12,473 nucleotides of DNA from an uncultured Fimbriimonadales bacterium (GTDB taxonomy: Bacteria > Armatimonadota > Fimbriimonadia > Fimbriimonadales > GBS-DC), in the NCBI GenBank assembly GCA_937934465.1, contig CALGZO010000184.1, forward strand, positions 1-12,473, in the 5' to 3' direction. The position numbers and the translations under genes were made by a program. Below the pieces are notes generated by a model. It was given only the letters and a program-made list of their open reading frames with translations. It did no database searches and was not told the DNA's origin. Shown one piece after another: positions 1 through 6,989 of this stretch (the first letter of the stretch is position 1; each line of letters begins with the position of its first letter).

Positions 1-69
1 CTGCGCCATGCGGCGTAAATATGATACCTACAAATGCGTCCAAAAGTCAAGAGGCGTGGAGGGTGTTCG
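1..69 (+). repeat. Left arm of the long inverted repeat
   Basis: This arm starts with CTGCGCCATGCGGCG and pairs with 273-342 on the other strand. It may continue left of the window. It contains the mirror image of the promoter seen in the right arm: revcomp of 45-50 is TTGACT and revcomp of 21-26 is TATCAT, pointing left out of the element. Confidence 0.9.
21..50 (-). promoter_or_regulatory. Mirror-image promoter in the left arm, facing out of the window
   Basis: On the minus strand the left arm reads TTGACT (50-45), 18 bp, TATCAT (26-21). It is identical to the promoter in the right arm because it lies in the perfectly matched part of the repeat. It points left, to a gene outside the window. 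Confidence 0.4.
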
Positions 70-93
70 GAAATTCGCCTGTTGTATGGGGAA

Positions 94-182
94 CCCCCTC
101 CTGCAGGTTCCCCCTTGAAAAGGGGGAACCGATTTTTCTCAGTTGGTTCCCCCTGCTCGCAGGGGGAACCTCAAGGAGGGGG
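94..182 (+). repeat. Nested GC-rich stems inside the MITE-like element
   Basis: Two perfect hairpins share the sequence GGTTCCCCC/GGGGGAACC: 106-114 with 122-130 (7-nt loop), and 145-153 with 162-170, which extends by TG/CA to an 11-bp stem with a CTCG loop. Around both, CCCCCTCCT (94-102) can pair with AGGAGGGGG (174-182). The result would be a three-way junction, itself inside the 70-bp stem formed by the arms. No T-run follows the hairpins, so they do not look like simple terminators. Confidence 0.7.
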
Positions 183-272
183 TACCTGCACCTACTTGGT
201 TATTGCCGTAGGGGCGCACCTGCGTGGGCGTCCTGCGTTTTACGGGGGGTGGATTCTGCCCAAACGATTTTT

Positions 273-342
273 CGAACACCCTCCCACACCTCTTGACTTT
301 TGGACGCATTTGTAGGTATCATATTTACGCCGCATGGCGCAG
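273..342 (-). repeat. Right arm of the long inverted repeat
   Basis: This arm is the reverse complement of 1-69. Identity is perfect for the outer 54 bp and then shows one T/C substitution and one extra G. It ends 97 bp before the rpoZ start codon. Confidence 0.9.
293..322 (+). promoter_or_regulatory. Outward sigma70-like promoter in the right arm, facing rpoZ
   Basis: TTGACT (293-298) and TATCAT (317-322) each match the sigma70 -35 and -10 consensus at 5 of 6 bases and are separated by 18 bp. Transcription would start near 329-331 and read into rpoZ at 440 with a leader of about 110 nt. It is the best-looking two-box promoter in the window. The assignment rests on motif matching alone. Confidence 0.5.
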
Positions 343-439
343 ATACACAACGGGCGAGAACTTTCGGGCGACAGGGGCGCATCTGGCTCCTGCGCTTTTT
401 GACGCATGCGACCCTCGCCCCACAAAGGACGGTGAACGG

Positions 440-784
440 ATGATTTACCCAGAGACCGATGAACTCAGCCAGTATCCACGCTACATCCTTGCGCTGCTCG
501 CCGCGGAGCGAGCGCGCCTGCTGCGCGAGGGCGCAAAACCCCTCGTGCCCGTGAGCGGACTCGATTTCAACCCGCTCACAGTCGCCCTGCAAGAAATCGC
601 CGAGGGCAAAATCAAGCTGCGCGTCATCGACCAAAACACTGTCGAGGTCATCATTCACGGTCCTGAACACACCTGGCAAGCCGCGCGCGACCTCAAGCAG
701 CTCAGCCGTCAAACCGAAGAGGATGAGGAGTTCGTGCAAGAGGCGATGCAGTTCTACGAGCAGGAGACCACCCTGCGCGAGTAG
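440..784 (+). CDS. rpoZ: DNA-directed RNA polymerase omega subunit
   Basis: A 114-aa protein that resembles RpoZ, the small subunit that supports folding and assembly of beta-prime in core RNA polymerase. The omega pattern is visible at residues 1-60: MIYPETDEL, then RYILALLAAERARLL, GAKPLV, NPLTVALQEIAEGKI. This matches the family layout of a conserved RY/KY-(x)n-A-RAR helix followed by P-x-x-x-AL-EI-x-x-GKI. The acidic C-terminal tail (about residues 85-114) is longer than in most omegas. The ATG at 440 was chosen because AAAGGA lies at 424-429 and the family N-terminus starts there; the frame stays open back to 224, but that stretch reads through the upstream repeat. It is the first gene of an operon with dnaJ, three bases away. 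The promoter at 293-322 in the adjacent repeat could drive it. Confidence is limited because omega is short and diverse. Confidence 0.77.
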   Translation: MIYPETDELSQYPRYILALLAAERARLLREGAKPLVPVSGLDFNPLTVALQEIAEGKIKLRVIDQNTVEVIIHGPEHTWQAARDLKQLSRQTEEDEEFVQEAMQFYEQETTLRE

Positions 785-787
785 ACG

Positions 788-1906
788 ATGAACAAACCCG
801 ACTACTATGAGGTACTGGGCGTTGACCGCACGGCGAGCCAAGAGGAGATAAAGGCGGCGTTCCGCAAACTCGCGCGCCAGTACCACCCCGATGTCAACAA
901 GGAAGACCCCGACGCCGAAGAACGGTTCAAACTCATCAACGAAGCCTACCAAGTGCTCTCCGACCCCGAATCGCGCGCTCTGTACGACCGTTTCGGACAC
1001 GCAGGAACCCAGAGCGCGCCGAGCGCCGACCCGTTCGGCATGGCAGAGAACCTGTTCCAGATGTTCTTCGGCGGCGGCGCGACCCTCACGCGCGGTCCCA
1101 TCGACGGCGCCGACCGACGCGCCGATATCGAGATTAGTTTAGAAGAGGTGCTGCACGGCGCGACGCGCACTGTGGTCGTGGAACGCCTGCGCCTGTGTGC
1201 GCGGTGCAAAGGCACAGGCGCGGAGCCGGGCACAACGCCCGAACGCTGCCCCGACTGCGCTGGCTCCGGGCGCGTGCGCTTCACCCAAACGACGATTCTG
1301 GGCACAGTGACGCGCGTGATGCCATGCGAACGGTGTCGCGGCGAGGGCGAAATCCTACGCACGCCCTGCCGTGAGTGTCGCGGCGAACGGCTCGCGCGCC
1401 AACGCGACACACTCACCGTGCCCATCCCCGCTGGCGTCGAGGACGAGACGGCAATCCTGCTGCGCGGCGAGGGCGATTCGGGACTGCGCGGCGGACGCGA
1501 CGGCGACCTCTATGTGGTGGTGCATCTCGCCCCCCACCCACGCTTCAAACGGCGCGGCGACGACCTCGCCACCCAAATCAACCTCACCTACCCACAACTC
1601 GCCCTCGGCGACGAAGTGGACATCGAGACCTTAGACGGCAAAGTTTCCCTGCAAATCCCTGAACTGACCGAGCCGTACACGGAGCTGATTGTGCCCGGAC
1701 GCGGGCTGCCCAACGCACGCACCGGCAAACGCGGCGACCTCTATGTGCGCATCGGACTGAAGATGCCCAAACACCTCACCGACGCCCAGCGCAACCTGCT
1801 GCGCCAATACGCCGAGCTGAGCGGCGTGCGCCTCAAAAAGTACGCCGACGCCGAACCGACCAGCTTCTTCGAGAAGGTGAAACGCAGCATCAAAAGGGAG
1901 GACTAA
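788..1906 (+). CDS. dnaJ: Chaperone protein DnaJ (type I Hsp40)
   Basis: A cytosolic co-chaperone of 372 aa, the usual length. It stimulates the DnaK ATPase and delivers unfolded clients. The J-domain fills about residues 1-70, with HPD at 33-35. A short Gly/Phe-rich linker follows (about 70-100). The zinc centre has four Cys pairs: C137/C140, C154/C157, C180/C183 and C194/C197. The first three have the full CxxCxGxG form, and the fourth reads CRECRGER, lacking the last Gly. The C-terminal substrate-binding beta domains run from about 205 to 345. The ATG follows the rpoZ stop by three bases. No good Shine-Dalgarno precedes it, so translation is probably coupled to rpoZ. No dnaK or grpE is nearby; a genome-wide second DnaJ is likely but not visible here. 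Confidence 0.97.
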   Translation: MNKPDYYEVLGVDRTASQEEIKAAFRKLARQYHPDVNKEDPDAEERFKLINEAYQVLSDPESRALYDRFGHAGTQSAPSADPFGMAENLFQMFFGGGATLTRGPIDGADRRADIEISLEEVLHGATRTVVVERLRLCARCKGTGAEPGTTPERCPDCAGSGRVRFTQTTILGTVTRVMPCERCRGEGEILRTPCRECRGERLARQRDTLTVPIPAGVEDETAILLRGEGDSGLRGGRDGDLYVVVHLAPHPRFKRRGDDLATQINLTYPQLALGDEVDIETLDGKVSLQIPELTEPYTELIVPGRGLPNARTGKRGDLYVRIGLKMPKHLTDAQRNLLRQYAELSGVRLKKYADAEPTSFFEKVKRSIKRED

Positions 1907-1908
1907 CC

Positions 1909-2850
1909 ATGCGCGCCATCGCCTCAGTGGGCATCCTTGTGGCGGATGTGGTCGCCAAGCCTGTGAGCCGTTATCCTGAGCGCGGCGTGTGTGTCCATGT
2001 GGAGCGGATGGAGCTGCATGTGGGCGGATGCGCCGCCAACACCGGGCTTGCGCTCGCCAAGCTGGGGCTGCCCGTGCGAGTCGTCGGCAGGGTCGGGCAA
2101 GACGCCTTCGGCGATTTCGTCCTGCAGAGCCTGCAACAGCACGGCGTGGACACGCGCGGCGTGCGACGCAGCCCCACTGCTAACACCTCCAGCACGATGG
2201 TGATGGTTCACCCCGACGGCGAGCGGTCGTTCATCCATCATATGGGCGCGAACGCCGAGTTCTGCCCCGACGATATCGATTGGAGCCTGCTCAGCGACTG
2301 CGCGATTTTCCACCTCGCGGGCGCGTACCTGATGCCCCAGATGGACGGCGAACCTGCCGCACGCACGCTGCAAGAGGCGAAACGGCGCGGCATGACCACC
2401 TGCTTAGACACCACTTGGGACTCCAGCGGGCAGTGGATGCAGGTGTTAGCGCCGTGCCTGCCCTATCTGGACTACATCACGCCCAACTACGGCGAGGCGC
2501 GTATGCTCACGGGCGAGACCGAGCCTTCCGCCATCGCGCAGCGACTGCTGGAGGCGGGCGTGGGCGCAGTGGCAATCAAGATGGACGCGCGCGGGTGCTA
2601 TGTTCGGACGCGCGAGCAGGCGTTCCATCTACCCCCCTGCGCCGTCGAGGTGGTCGATATGCTCGGCGCGGGCGACTGCTTCACGGCGGGCTGGCTCGCA
2701 GGATTAGCTATGGGCTGGGATTTGCATCGCACGGCGCGTCTGGCGAACGCCGTCGGCGCGCTCGGCGTGTCTGCGCTCGGCGCAACGACAGGCGTGCGCA
2801 CCCTCGCCGAAACGCTCGAATTCATGGAGCGCCAGTGCCCCGATTCCTAA
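1909..2850 (+). CDS. PfkB/ribokinase-family carbohydrate kinase
   Basis: A 313-aa cytosolic kinase expected to phosphorylate a sugar or nucleoside with ATP. The family hallmarks are in order: the N-terminal substrate-binding GGCAANTG (residues 39-46), VVGRVGQDAFGD (58-69), TPNYGEA (191-197), and the C-terminal anion-hole and catalytic motif DMLGAGDCFTAGW (250-262), in which Asp256 is the predicted catalytic base. Length is typical (about 300-330 aa). The substrate cannot be read from the sequence; ribokinase, fructokinase, adenosine kinase and 2-keto-3-deoxygluconate kinase all share this fold. The ATG lies two bases after the dnaJ stop, with GGGAGG about 8 nt upstream, so it is the third gene of the rpoZ operon. 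Its last 29 bp overlap, tail to tail, the end of the convergent YihY/BrkB gene. Confidence 0.93.
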   Translation: MRAIASVGILVADVVAKPVSRYPERGVCVHVERMELHVGGCAANTGLALAKLGLPVRVVGRVGQDAFGDFVLQSLQQHGVDTRGVRRSPTANTSSTMVMVHPDGERSFIHHMGANAEFCPDDIDWSLLSDCAIFHLAGAYLMPQMDGEPAARTLQEAKRRGMTTCLDTTWDSSGQWMQVLAPCLPYLDYITPNYGEARMLTGETEPSAIAQRLLEAGVGAVAIKMDARGCYVRTREQAFHLPPCAVEVVDMLGAGDCFTAGWLAGLAMGWDLHRTARLANAVGALGVSALGATTGVRTLAETLEFMERQCPDS

Positions 2851-3706
2851 CGACGCCAATCAACGCGCCCAAGAAGAACGCCTGCGCGGAGAAGTATATC
2901 CACAGTAGCAGCGCGACGAGCGAGCCTGCCGAACCGTACAGCGTGGCGACGCTGGAGTGCGTCAGGTAGAGGCTAATCAGCGAGCGCATCCCCAGCAGCA
3001 GGAGCGTGCAGACCACCGCGCCCAGCAGCGCGTCGCGGAAGCGCGGGCGCACTGCGGGCAGCAGCCAATACAGCAGCGCGTTGCCCAGCGTCAGTAAGGC
3101 GGGCAGCAGCGAGCGGTTGAGCGCCCAGCCGAGCCAGTAAACGCCGGGCAAATCATCGGGCAGACGCGCGCGCGCCGCACCCAACGCCACCTCCACAATC
3201 GCGCTCATCAGCAGCAACGCCGACAGCACCAGCACGCCTAACGCCCCAATCAGGCGTGTAATCAGCCAGTGTTTCACGCCGCTCTCTGAGTGTGGCGGCG
3301 CGTCCCACAGCGCGTCCAGCGAGGCTTTGAGGCTTTGCATCAGCCCCGACGCACCCGCCAACGCCAGCAGCAACCCCGTCAGCGTCGCGCCCGCGCCCGA
3401 ACCCTGCAAGATGGTGCGCTGAATCAGCTGATCGAGCCCGCGCGCCGCGCCCTCGCCCACCCCGCGCCGTACCGCCGACAACAACTGCGCCGCCACCTGC
3501 TCGCTGCCCAAAAAGTAGCCTGCTATGCCCGTCAACGCCAACAGCAACGGCGCGAGCGTCAACATACTGAAGAACGCCAACGCCGCCGCATGACGCGGAA
3601 CCGCATGGCGCGACCATAACTCCGCCGCCTGAACAATAAAATAGTAGGTCGCTCTCACCGCGAGTCGGATACGGACTGTGCGCTCGGACGCGCTGCGGGT
3701 ATCCAT
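2822..3706 (-). CDS. YihY/virulence factor BrkB family inner-membrane protein
   Basis: A polytopic membrane protein of up to 294 aa with about six hydrophobic segments (approximately residues 43-66, 104-124, 150-176, 198-217, 226-248, 260-285). The C-terminal YGSAGSLVALLLWIYFSAQ (257-275) and FFLGA match the hallmark of the YihY/BrkB (formerly RNase BN) family. The family's molecular function is not settled. Two starts are possible: ATG at 3706, which overlaps the upstream DUF2993 gene by 52 nt, or GTG at 3658, which overlaps that gene's TGA stop in the pattern GTGA and gives 278 aa. The first 16 residues are polar and precede the first helix, so the protein works either way. Neither start has a clear Shine-Dalgarno. 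It is the last gene of the minus-strand envelope operon. Confidence 0.9.
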   Translation of the reverse strand: MDTRSASERTVRIRLAVRATYYFIVQAAELWSRHAVPRHAAALAFFSMLTLAPLLLALTGIAGYFLGSEQVAAQLLSAVRRGVGEGAARGLDQLIQRTILQGSGAGATLTGLLLALAGASGLMQSLKASLDALWDAPPHSESGVKHWLITRLIGALGVLVLSALLLMSAIVEVALGAARARLPDDLPGVYWLGWALNRSLLPALLTLGNALLYWLLPAVRPRFRDALLGAVVCTLLLLGMRSLISLYLTHSSVATLYGSAGSLVALLLWIYFSAQAFFLGALIGVVRNRGTGAP

Positions 3707-4476
3707 ACTTTACCGACCGCCTTCATCTTGCCCGGCTCGCTAATCACCTCGTCCACATGCAAGCCATCGTACAGCCCCAAGTCGCGCTCGATGTCGATGA
3801 TTGGGTTCAGGAACTGTCGCAACAGGTTCGCCGATTGCGGGGATAGGTTCACTTCCTCGATCTCTATTTGCACTTCGGCGAGGTCTAAGTAGCGTCCTTC
3901 GCGTGGGGCAAGCTTGCCGACTGCTCGGAACCGCACCTCGCTACCGAGTAGCGCCATCACTCCCGACACGACGGTTCGCTCGGGTGTGATGTCCACCTCC
4001 ACACGGCGGATGTAGGGCGCGTATTTGCGGAAGATGTACGCCGCGAGGTCGGTTTCGTTCACCACAATCTCGCACGCGCCGACTCCAGTCGCGCTGAGGC
4101 GGAAGATTCGCTTGGATAGGGCGAGCGATTTGTCGTAAGCGATGTTCGGAATGGCGGCGGCGGCGGTCTCGGCGCGCAGCCCGCGCAGGTTCACATTCTC
4201 CATCAGCAGGATGAACTGCTTAATCAGCCCCGATTGAGGGCGTTCTGGCTCCAGCGTGAAGGGCAGCCCTTCCAGCGTGAAGTTTTTGGCGTACACGGTG
4301 AGCGTTTTCAGCTGCCCCTTCGCGACGCCGCCGTAGTCAGGCTCGATTTTGACGCGGATGTCGCCCCCGCCGATGCGCTGTTGGATTTCACGGGCGGCGT
4401 TTTTTTCGATTTCGCGCAGTGCGCCGCGCCCCAGCGTCAGCGCAATCGCCAGCACCGCCAGCCACTCGCGCCTCAA
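3655..4476 (-). CDS. DUF2993 (LmeA-like) phospholipid-binding domain protein
   Basis: A 273-aa protein with a hydrophobic N-terminus (about residues 5-16), indicating export or membrane anchoring. The rest resembles DUF2993, the LmeA-type family implicated in phospholipid binding at the cell envelope. The evidence is the overall pattern: an early amphipathic helix with KNAAREIQQRIGGGDIRVKIE, repeated beta strands such as LKTLTVYAKNFTLEGLPF, and VNETDLAAYIFRKYAPYIRRVEV, the family's central 'N-E-x-D-L' segment. The frame is open 76 codons further upstream inside the TPR gene. The TTG at 4476-4474 was chosen because it overlaps the TPR stop as TTGA and has GGAGG 7 nt upstream. Translational coupling with the TPR gene is therefore likely. 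Function in this organism is inferred only from the family. Confidence 0.78.
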   Translation of the reverse strand: MRREWLAVLAIALTLGRGALREIEKNAAREIQQRIGGGDIRVKIEPDYGGVAKGQLKTLTVYAKNFTLEGLPFTLEPERPQSGLIKQFILLMENVNLRGLRAETAAAAIPNIAYDKSLALSKRIFRLSATGVGACEIVVNETDLAAYIFRKYAPYIRRVEVDITPERTVVSGVMALLGSEVRFRAVGKLAPREGRYLDLAEVQIEIEEVNLSPQSANLLRQFLNPIIDIERDLGLYDGLHVDEVISEPGKMKAVGKVWIPAARPSAQSVSDSR

Positions 4477-6950
4477 CGCTGCGCCTCCAGTCGCGCCAGT
4501 TCCTTGCGGATGTCCTCGTCGCGCGGGAAGTTCTCCTGCATCAGGCGCAGCAGCTCGATGGCGCGGAACCGTTGCCCCGCCATCTCCAAGTAGCGCGCGA
4601 GTTTCAGCCCAGTGGAGATTTCGTCGGGCGTCGCCTGATACAACGCCTGCAACGCGAGGATGGCGTCCACCGTCGAGCCGTACTGCTCGGCGTGCATTAC
4701 CCAAGTGCGGAGCAGATGGATGTCTTTGGGGTTGAGCCGCGCCAGTCGCGCGTAGACGCTCAGCATCTCCTGCCGACGCTCCAACGCGCTCAGCAAGCTC
4801 AGCTGCAGGTTCAACAGGGCAACATCGTCGGGGCGTGTTTGGAGACGGCGTTGCACCAGCGCGAGCGCGTCGGCGGTCTTGCCCTCGCGTTGGAGCATCT
4901 GCACATAGGTCTTCAGGGCTTCCTCGCCGGGCGTATCACGCTGGGCGAGCTCTTCGATGAGCGCGCGGTACTGCGTCTGGCGTCCCAGCGCAGCGGCAAC
5001 GCGCTCCAGCGCAGGGTACAAGCTGAGGTCGTCGGGGTTCACGCGCAGCCCCCGCACCAGAGTCTCATACGCCGCCTCGTCTTGACCCTGTTGCGATTGG
5101 ATTTGCGCGATGTGGTAGAGCGTCCAAGTATCGTTCGGCTCCAGTTGGTGCGCGCGTTGGTAGGCGTTCAAGGCGTCGTTGGGGCGTTGGAGCGTCTCGT
5201 AAATCACGCCCAGCAGCCGATGGAGTTGTGGGTTGTTCGGCTCGCGCTGGATTTCCGCTTGGAACAGCGCGATAGCTTCCTCGCCCTTGCCTGCCTGCAA
5301 CATCTGGCTCGCCAAGAAGGGCAGGAACCGCCCGCCGTGGCGCTGCGCCATCGCCTTGAGGAACTCGATGGCGTCCTCGTTGCGCTCGGCTTGACGGTAG
5401 AGCTCCAGCAGGCTGGAGAAGGCGAGCGTGTTGGGCGGGTCGGCGAGCGCGAGACGCCGATAGATGGCTATCGCCTCGTCGGTCTGGTTCAGCCGCTGAT
5501 ACATCGCCGCTGCGCCCAGCAGCGCGATTTCGTTGGTCGGGTCTTGCGCAATCACGCGCTGATAGAGCGCCAACGCTTGCGCTGCGTCGTTGCGCTTCTC
5601 GGCGATACGCGCCTTGCCAATCAGCGCGAACACCTCGTTGGGCGATTGGCTCAGCAGCTCATCGTAGAGTTGCACGGCTTCATCTTCGCGTCCTTGGCGG
5701 GCGAGGAACTGCGCGTACTCGCGCTTGAACTCGGTCTGGTTCGGGAACTGCTCCAGCAGGCGTTTGAGCTCCTGCTCGGCGAGGCGCGGGTCGCGGTTGC
5801 GTTCGTAGATACGCGCCAAGTGAAGCGTCGGGCGCGGGTCGTCGGGTAGGTTCGACTGCCAGTTGCGCAGGAAGGTCAGCAGCTCGGTCTCCATCTCCTG
5901 CGCTTGTAGCACTTCCCACTGCCCCTCGTAGGCGCGCGCGTTCTTGGGCGATAGTTTCAGCACTTGGGCGAACTGCTCGCGCGCCTTGCCATACTGCTTG
6001 AGATTCAAGTGGCAGTGCCCAACTTCCGTGAGGATGTCCAAATACAGCGGGTCGCTGGGCGGTATAAGCGTCAGCGCGGCGCCCAGATGCGTCAGCGCCT
6101 CGCGATACCGTTCCTGACGCATCAGAATCAGCCCTGCGCCGATATGCACATCAGGGTTGCGTGGGTAGACCCGCGCCAAGTGTTGGAAATCCGCCAGCGC
6201 GGCGTCTAAATTCTCGGCTTGCTGGTAGAGTAGGGCGCGTTTGAGGCGCGTGGGCAAATCGTCGGGTTCGCGCTTGAGCGACTCGGTGTAGGCGCGGATG
6301 GCGTGTTCGGGCAAGCCACGCGCCTCGTAGGTCATCCCCAGCGACTTCCAGCCTGTGGTGTAGTCGGGCTGGAGCTCAACAGTGCGTTTGAGGTGTCGCT
6401 CGGCGTCGTCGAAGCGTCGCAGCTGATACGCCGCGATGCCGAGATTGTAGTGGATGCGGTAGTCGTTGGGGCGTAGGCGCGCGGCGCGTTGGAACCGCTC
6501 ATAGGCGACGCCCCACTCGCCTTTCAGCGAGGCGTGCGCGCCCTCCAGCACGGGCAACTCTGGCTCGTTGGGGAAACGGTCGCGCAACATCCGCAGGTAG
6601 CCTTGCGCGTCCTCTAACTTGCGCAGGTCTAAGCACAGACGCGCGAGTTCGACCAGCGGCTTGGGGTCTTTGGGGTTCAGCTCGGCGGCTCGGCGCAGCT
6701 GCGCCAACGCCTTGTCGTTCTGATTGAGCATTCGGTACACCAGCCCCAGATGCAGGCGCGCGGGCGCGAAGTTCGGCTCACGCTGCACAATCTCACGCAG
6801 CAGCGGCTCCGCTTGCTGGTACTTGCCCTGCGCCGCCAGCCGCAGCGCACGCTGGTAGCGCGCCTCTAAATCGCTCGGCAGCCTCGCCTGCGCATGTAAT
6901 AACGCTGATAGTATCGCCAAACCCACCACGAGCCAGCCTATGCGTCGCAT
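4473..6950 (-). CDS. Exported tetratricopeptide-repeat (TPR) protein
   Basis: A large protein of 825 aa. It begins with a signal peptide (MRRIGWLVVGLAILSALLHA, with HAQA as the likely cleavage site) and is otherwise tandem TPR units of about 34 residues. Units such as 'A-x-x-H-L-G-L-V-Y-x-x-L-N-Q-x-D-K-A-L-x-x-L-x-x-A-x-x-L-N-P' recur from about residue 27 to the C-terminus, around two dozen in all. TPR arrays form superhelical scaffolds for protein binding, so a periplasmic or envelope assembly role is plausible; no enzymatic domain is seen. The ATG at 6950 begins the signal peptide. An in-frame TTG further upstream would add 15 residues and run into the promoter and the divergent gene. There is no Shine-Dalgarno, but a -10 box sits 8 nt upstream, suggesting a leaderless mRNA. 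It is the first gene of the operon with the DUF2993 and YihY/BrkB genes. Confidence 0.93.
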   Translation of the reverse strand: MRRIGWLVVGLAILSALLHAQARLPSDLEARYQRALRLAAQGKYQQAEPLLREIVQREPNFAPARLHLGLVYRMLNQNDKALAQLRRAAELNPKDPKPLVELARLCLDLRKLEDAQGYLRMLRDRFPNEPELPVLEGAHASLKGEWGVAYERFQRAARLRPNDYRIHYNLGIAAYQLRRFDDAERHLKRTVELQPDYTTGWKSLGMTYEARGLPEHAIRAYTESLKREPDDLPTRLKRALLYQQAENLDAALADFQHLARVYPRNPDVHIGAGLILMRQERYREALTHLGAALTLIPPSDPLYLDILTEVGHCHLNLKQYGKAREQFAQVLKLSPKNARAYEGQWEVLQAQEMETELLTFLRNWQSNLPDDPRPTLHLARIYERNRDPRLAEQELKRLLEQFPNQTEFKREYAQFLARQGREDEAVQLYDELLSQSPNEVFALIGKARIAEKRNDAAQALALYQRVIAQDPTNEIALLGAAAMYQRLNQTDEAIAIYRRLALADPPNTLAFSSLLELYRQAERNEDAIEFLKAMAQRHGGRFLPFLASQMLQAGKGEEAIALFQAEIQREPNNPQLHRLLGVIYETLQRPNDALNAYQRAHQLEPNDTWTLYHIAQIQSQQGQDEAAYETLVRGLRVNPDDLSLYPALERVAAALGRQTQYRALIEELAQRDTPGEEALKTYVQMLQREGKTADALALVQRRLQTRPDDVALLNLQLSLLSALERRQEMLSVYARLARLNPKDIHLLRTWVMHAEQYGSTVDAILALQALYQATPDEISTGLKLARYLEMAGQRFRAIELLRLMQENFPRDEDIRKELARLEAQR

Positions 6951-6958
6951 CGCAACCG

Positions 6959-6980
6959 AGTATACCTGAAACGGTATAAT
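6959..6980. promoter_or_regulatory. Compact divergent promoter for the TPR and nuoE-like genes
   Basis: TATAAT (6975-6980, plus strand) lies 9 nt before the nuoE-like ATG at 6990. TATACT (6964-6959, minus strand) lies 8 nt before the TPR ATG at 6950. With initiation about 7 nt after each -10 box, both mRNAs would start at or next to the A of the start codon, and neither gene has a Shine-Dalgarno. TATACC (6961-6966) and GGTATA (6973-6978) form a perfect 6-bp dyad that overlaps both -10 boxes. No good -35 boxes are visible. Confidence 0.6.
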
Positions 6981-6989
6981 TCGCCCGCC

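Larger units (their letters stand above)
1..342. mobile_element. MITE-like element with long terminal inverted repeats
   Basis: Bases 1-69 and 273-342 are inverted repeats of one another. The outer 54 bp (1-54 against 289-342) match without a mismatch. The inner 15 or so bp differ by one substitution and one inserted G. The arms enclose about 200 bp holding three nested GC-rich stems. There is no transposase and no convincing ORF; open frames here only translate the repeat. A short non-autonomous element with long terminal inverted repeats fits a MITE best. An invertible segment or a large structured-RNA locus is also possible. The left arm reaches the first base of the window, so the true outer end and any target-site duplication cannot be seen. 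Confidence 0.7.

Noticed and set aside
106..170. The two GGTTCCCCC hairpins as a CRISPR repeat pair or intrinsic terminators
   Set aside because: There are only two units with unequal spacing, lying in a nested palindrome, and no T-run follows either stem.
1..342. Invertible promoter switch controlled by a recombinase
   Set aside because: Inverted repeats flank a short segment, but each promoter lies within an arm rather than between the arms, so inversion would not change its direction relative to rpoZ. No recombinase gene is nearby.
200..1000. Long minus-strand open frame across the repeat, rpoZ and dnaJ
   Set aside because: It is antisense to recognisable rpoZ and dnaJ and partly translates the inverted repeat. 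Its composition fits a GC-rich shadow frame and there is no Shine-Dalgarno or family resemblance.
4477..4704. N-terminal extension of the DUF2993 protein into the TPR gene
   Set aside because: The extension is low-complexity Gly/Arg-rich shadow sequence. The TTG at 4476 with GGAGG upstream, directly followed by a hydrophobic export segment, is the better start.
4419..5849. 476-codon plus-strand open frame inside the TPR gene
   Set aside because: It is antisense to well-formed TPR repeats. Its Leu/Gln/Arg-rich sequence is what the opposite strand of such repeats gives in high-GC DNA.
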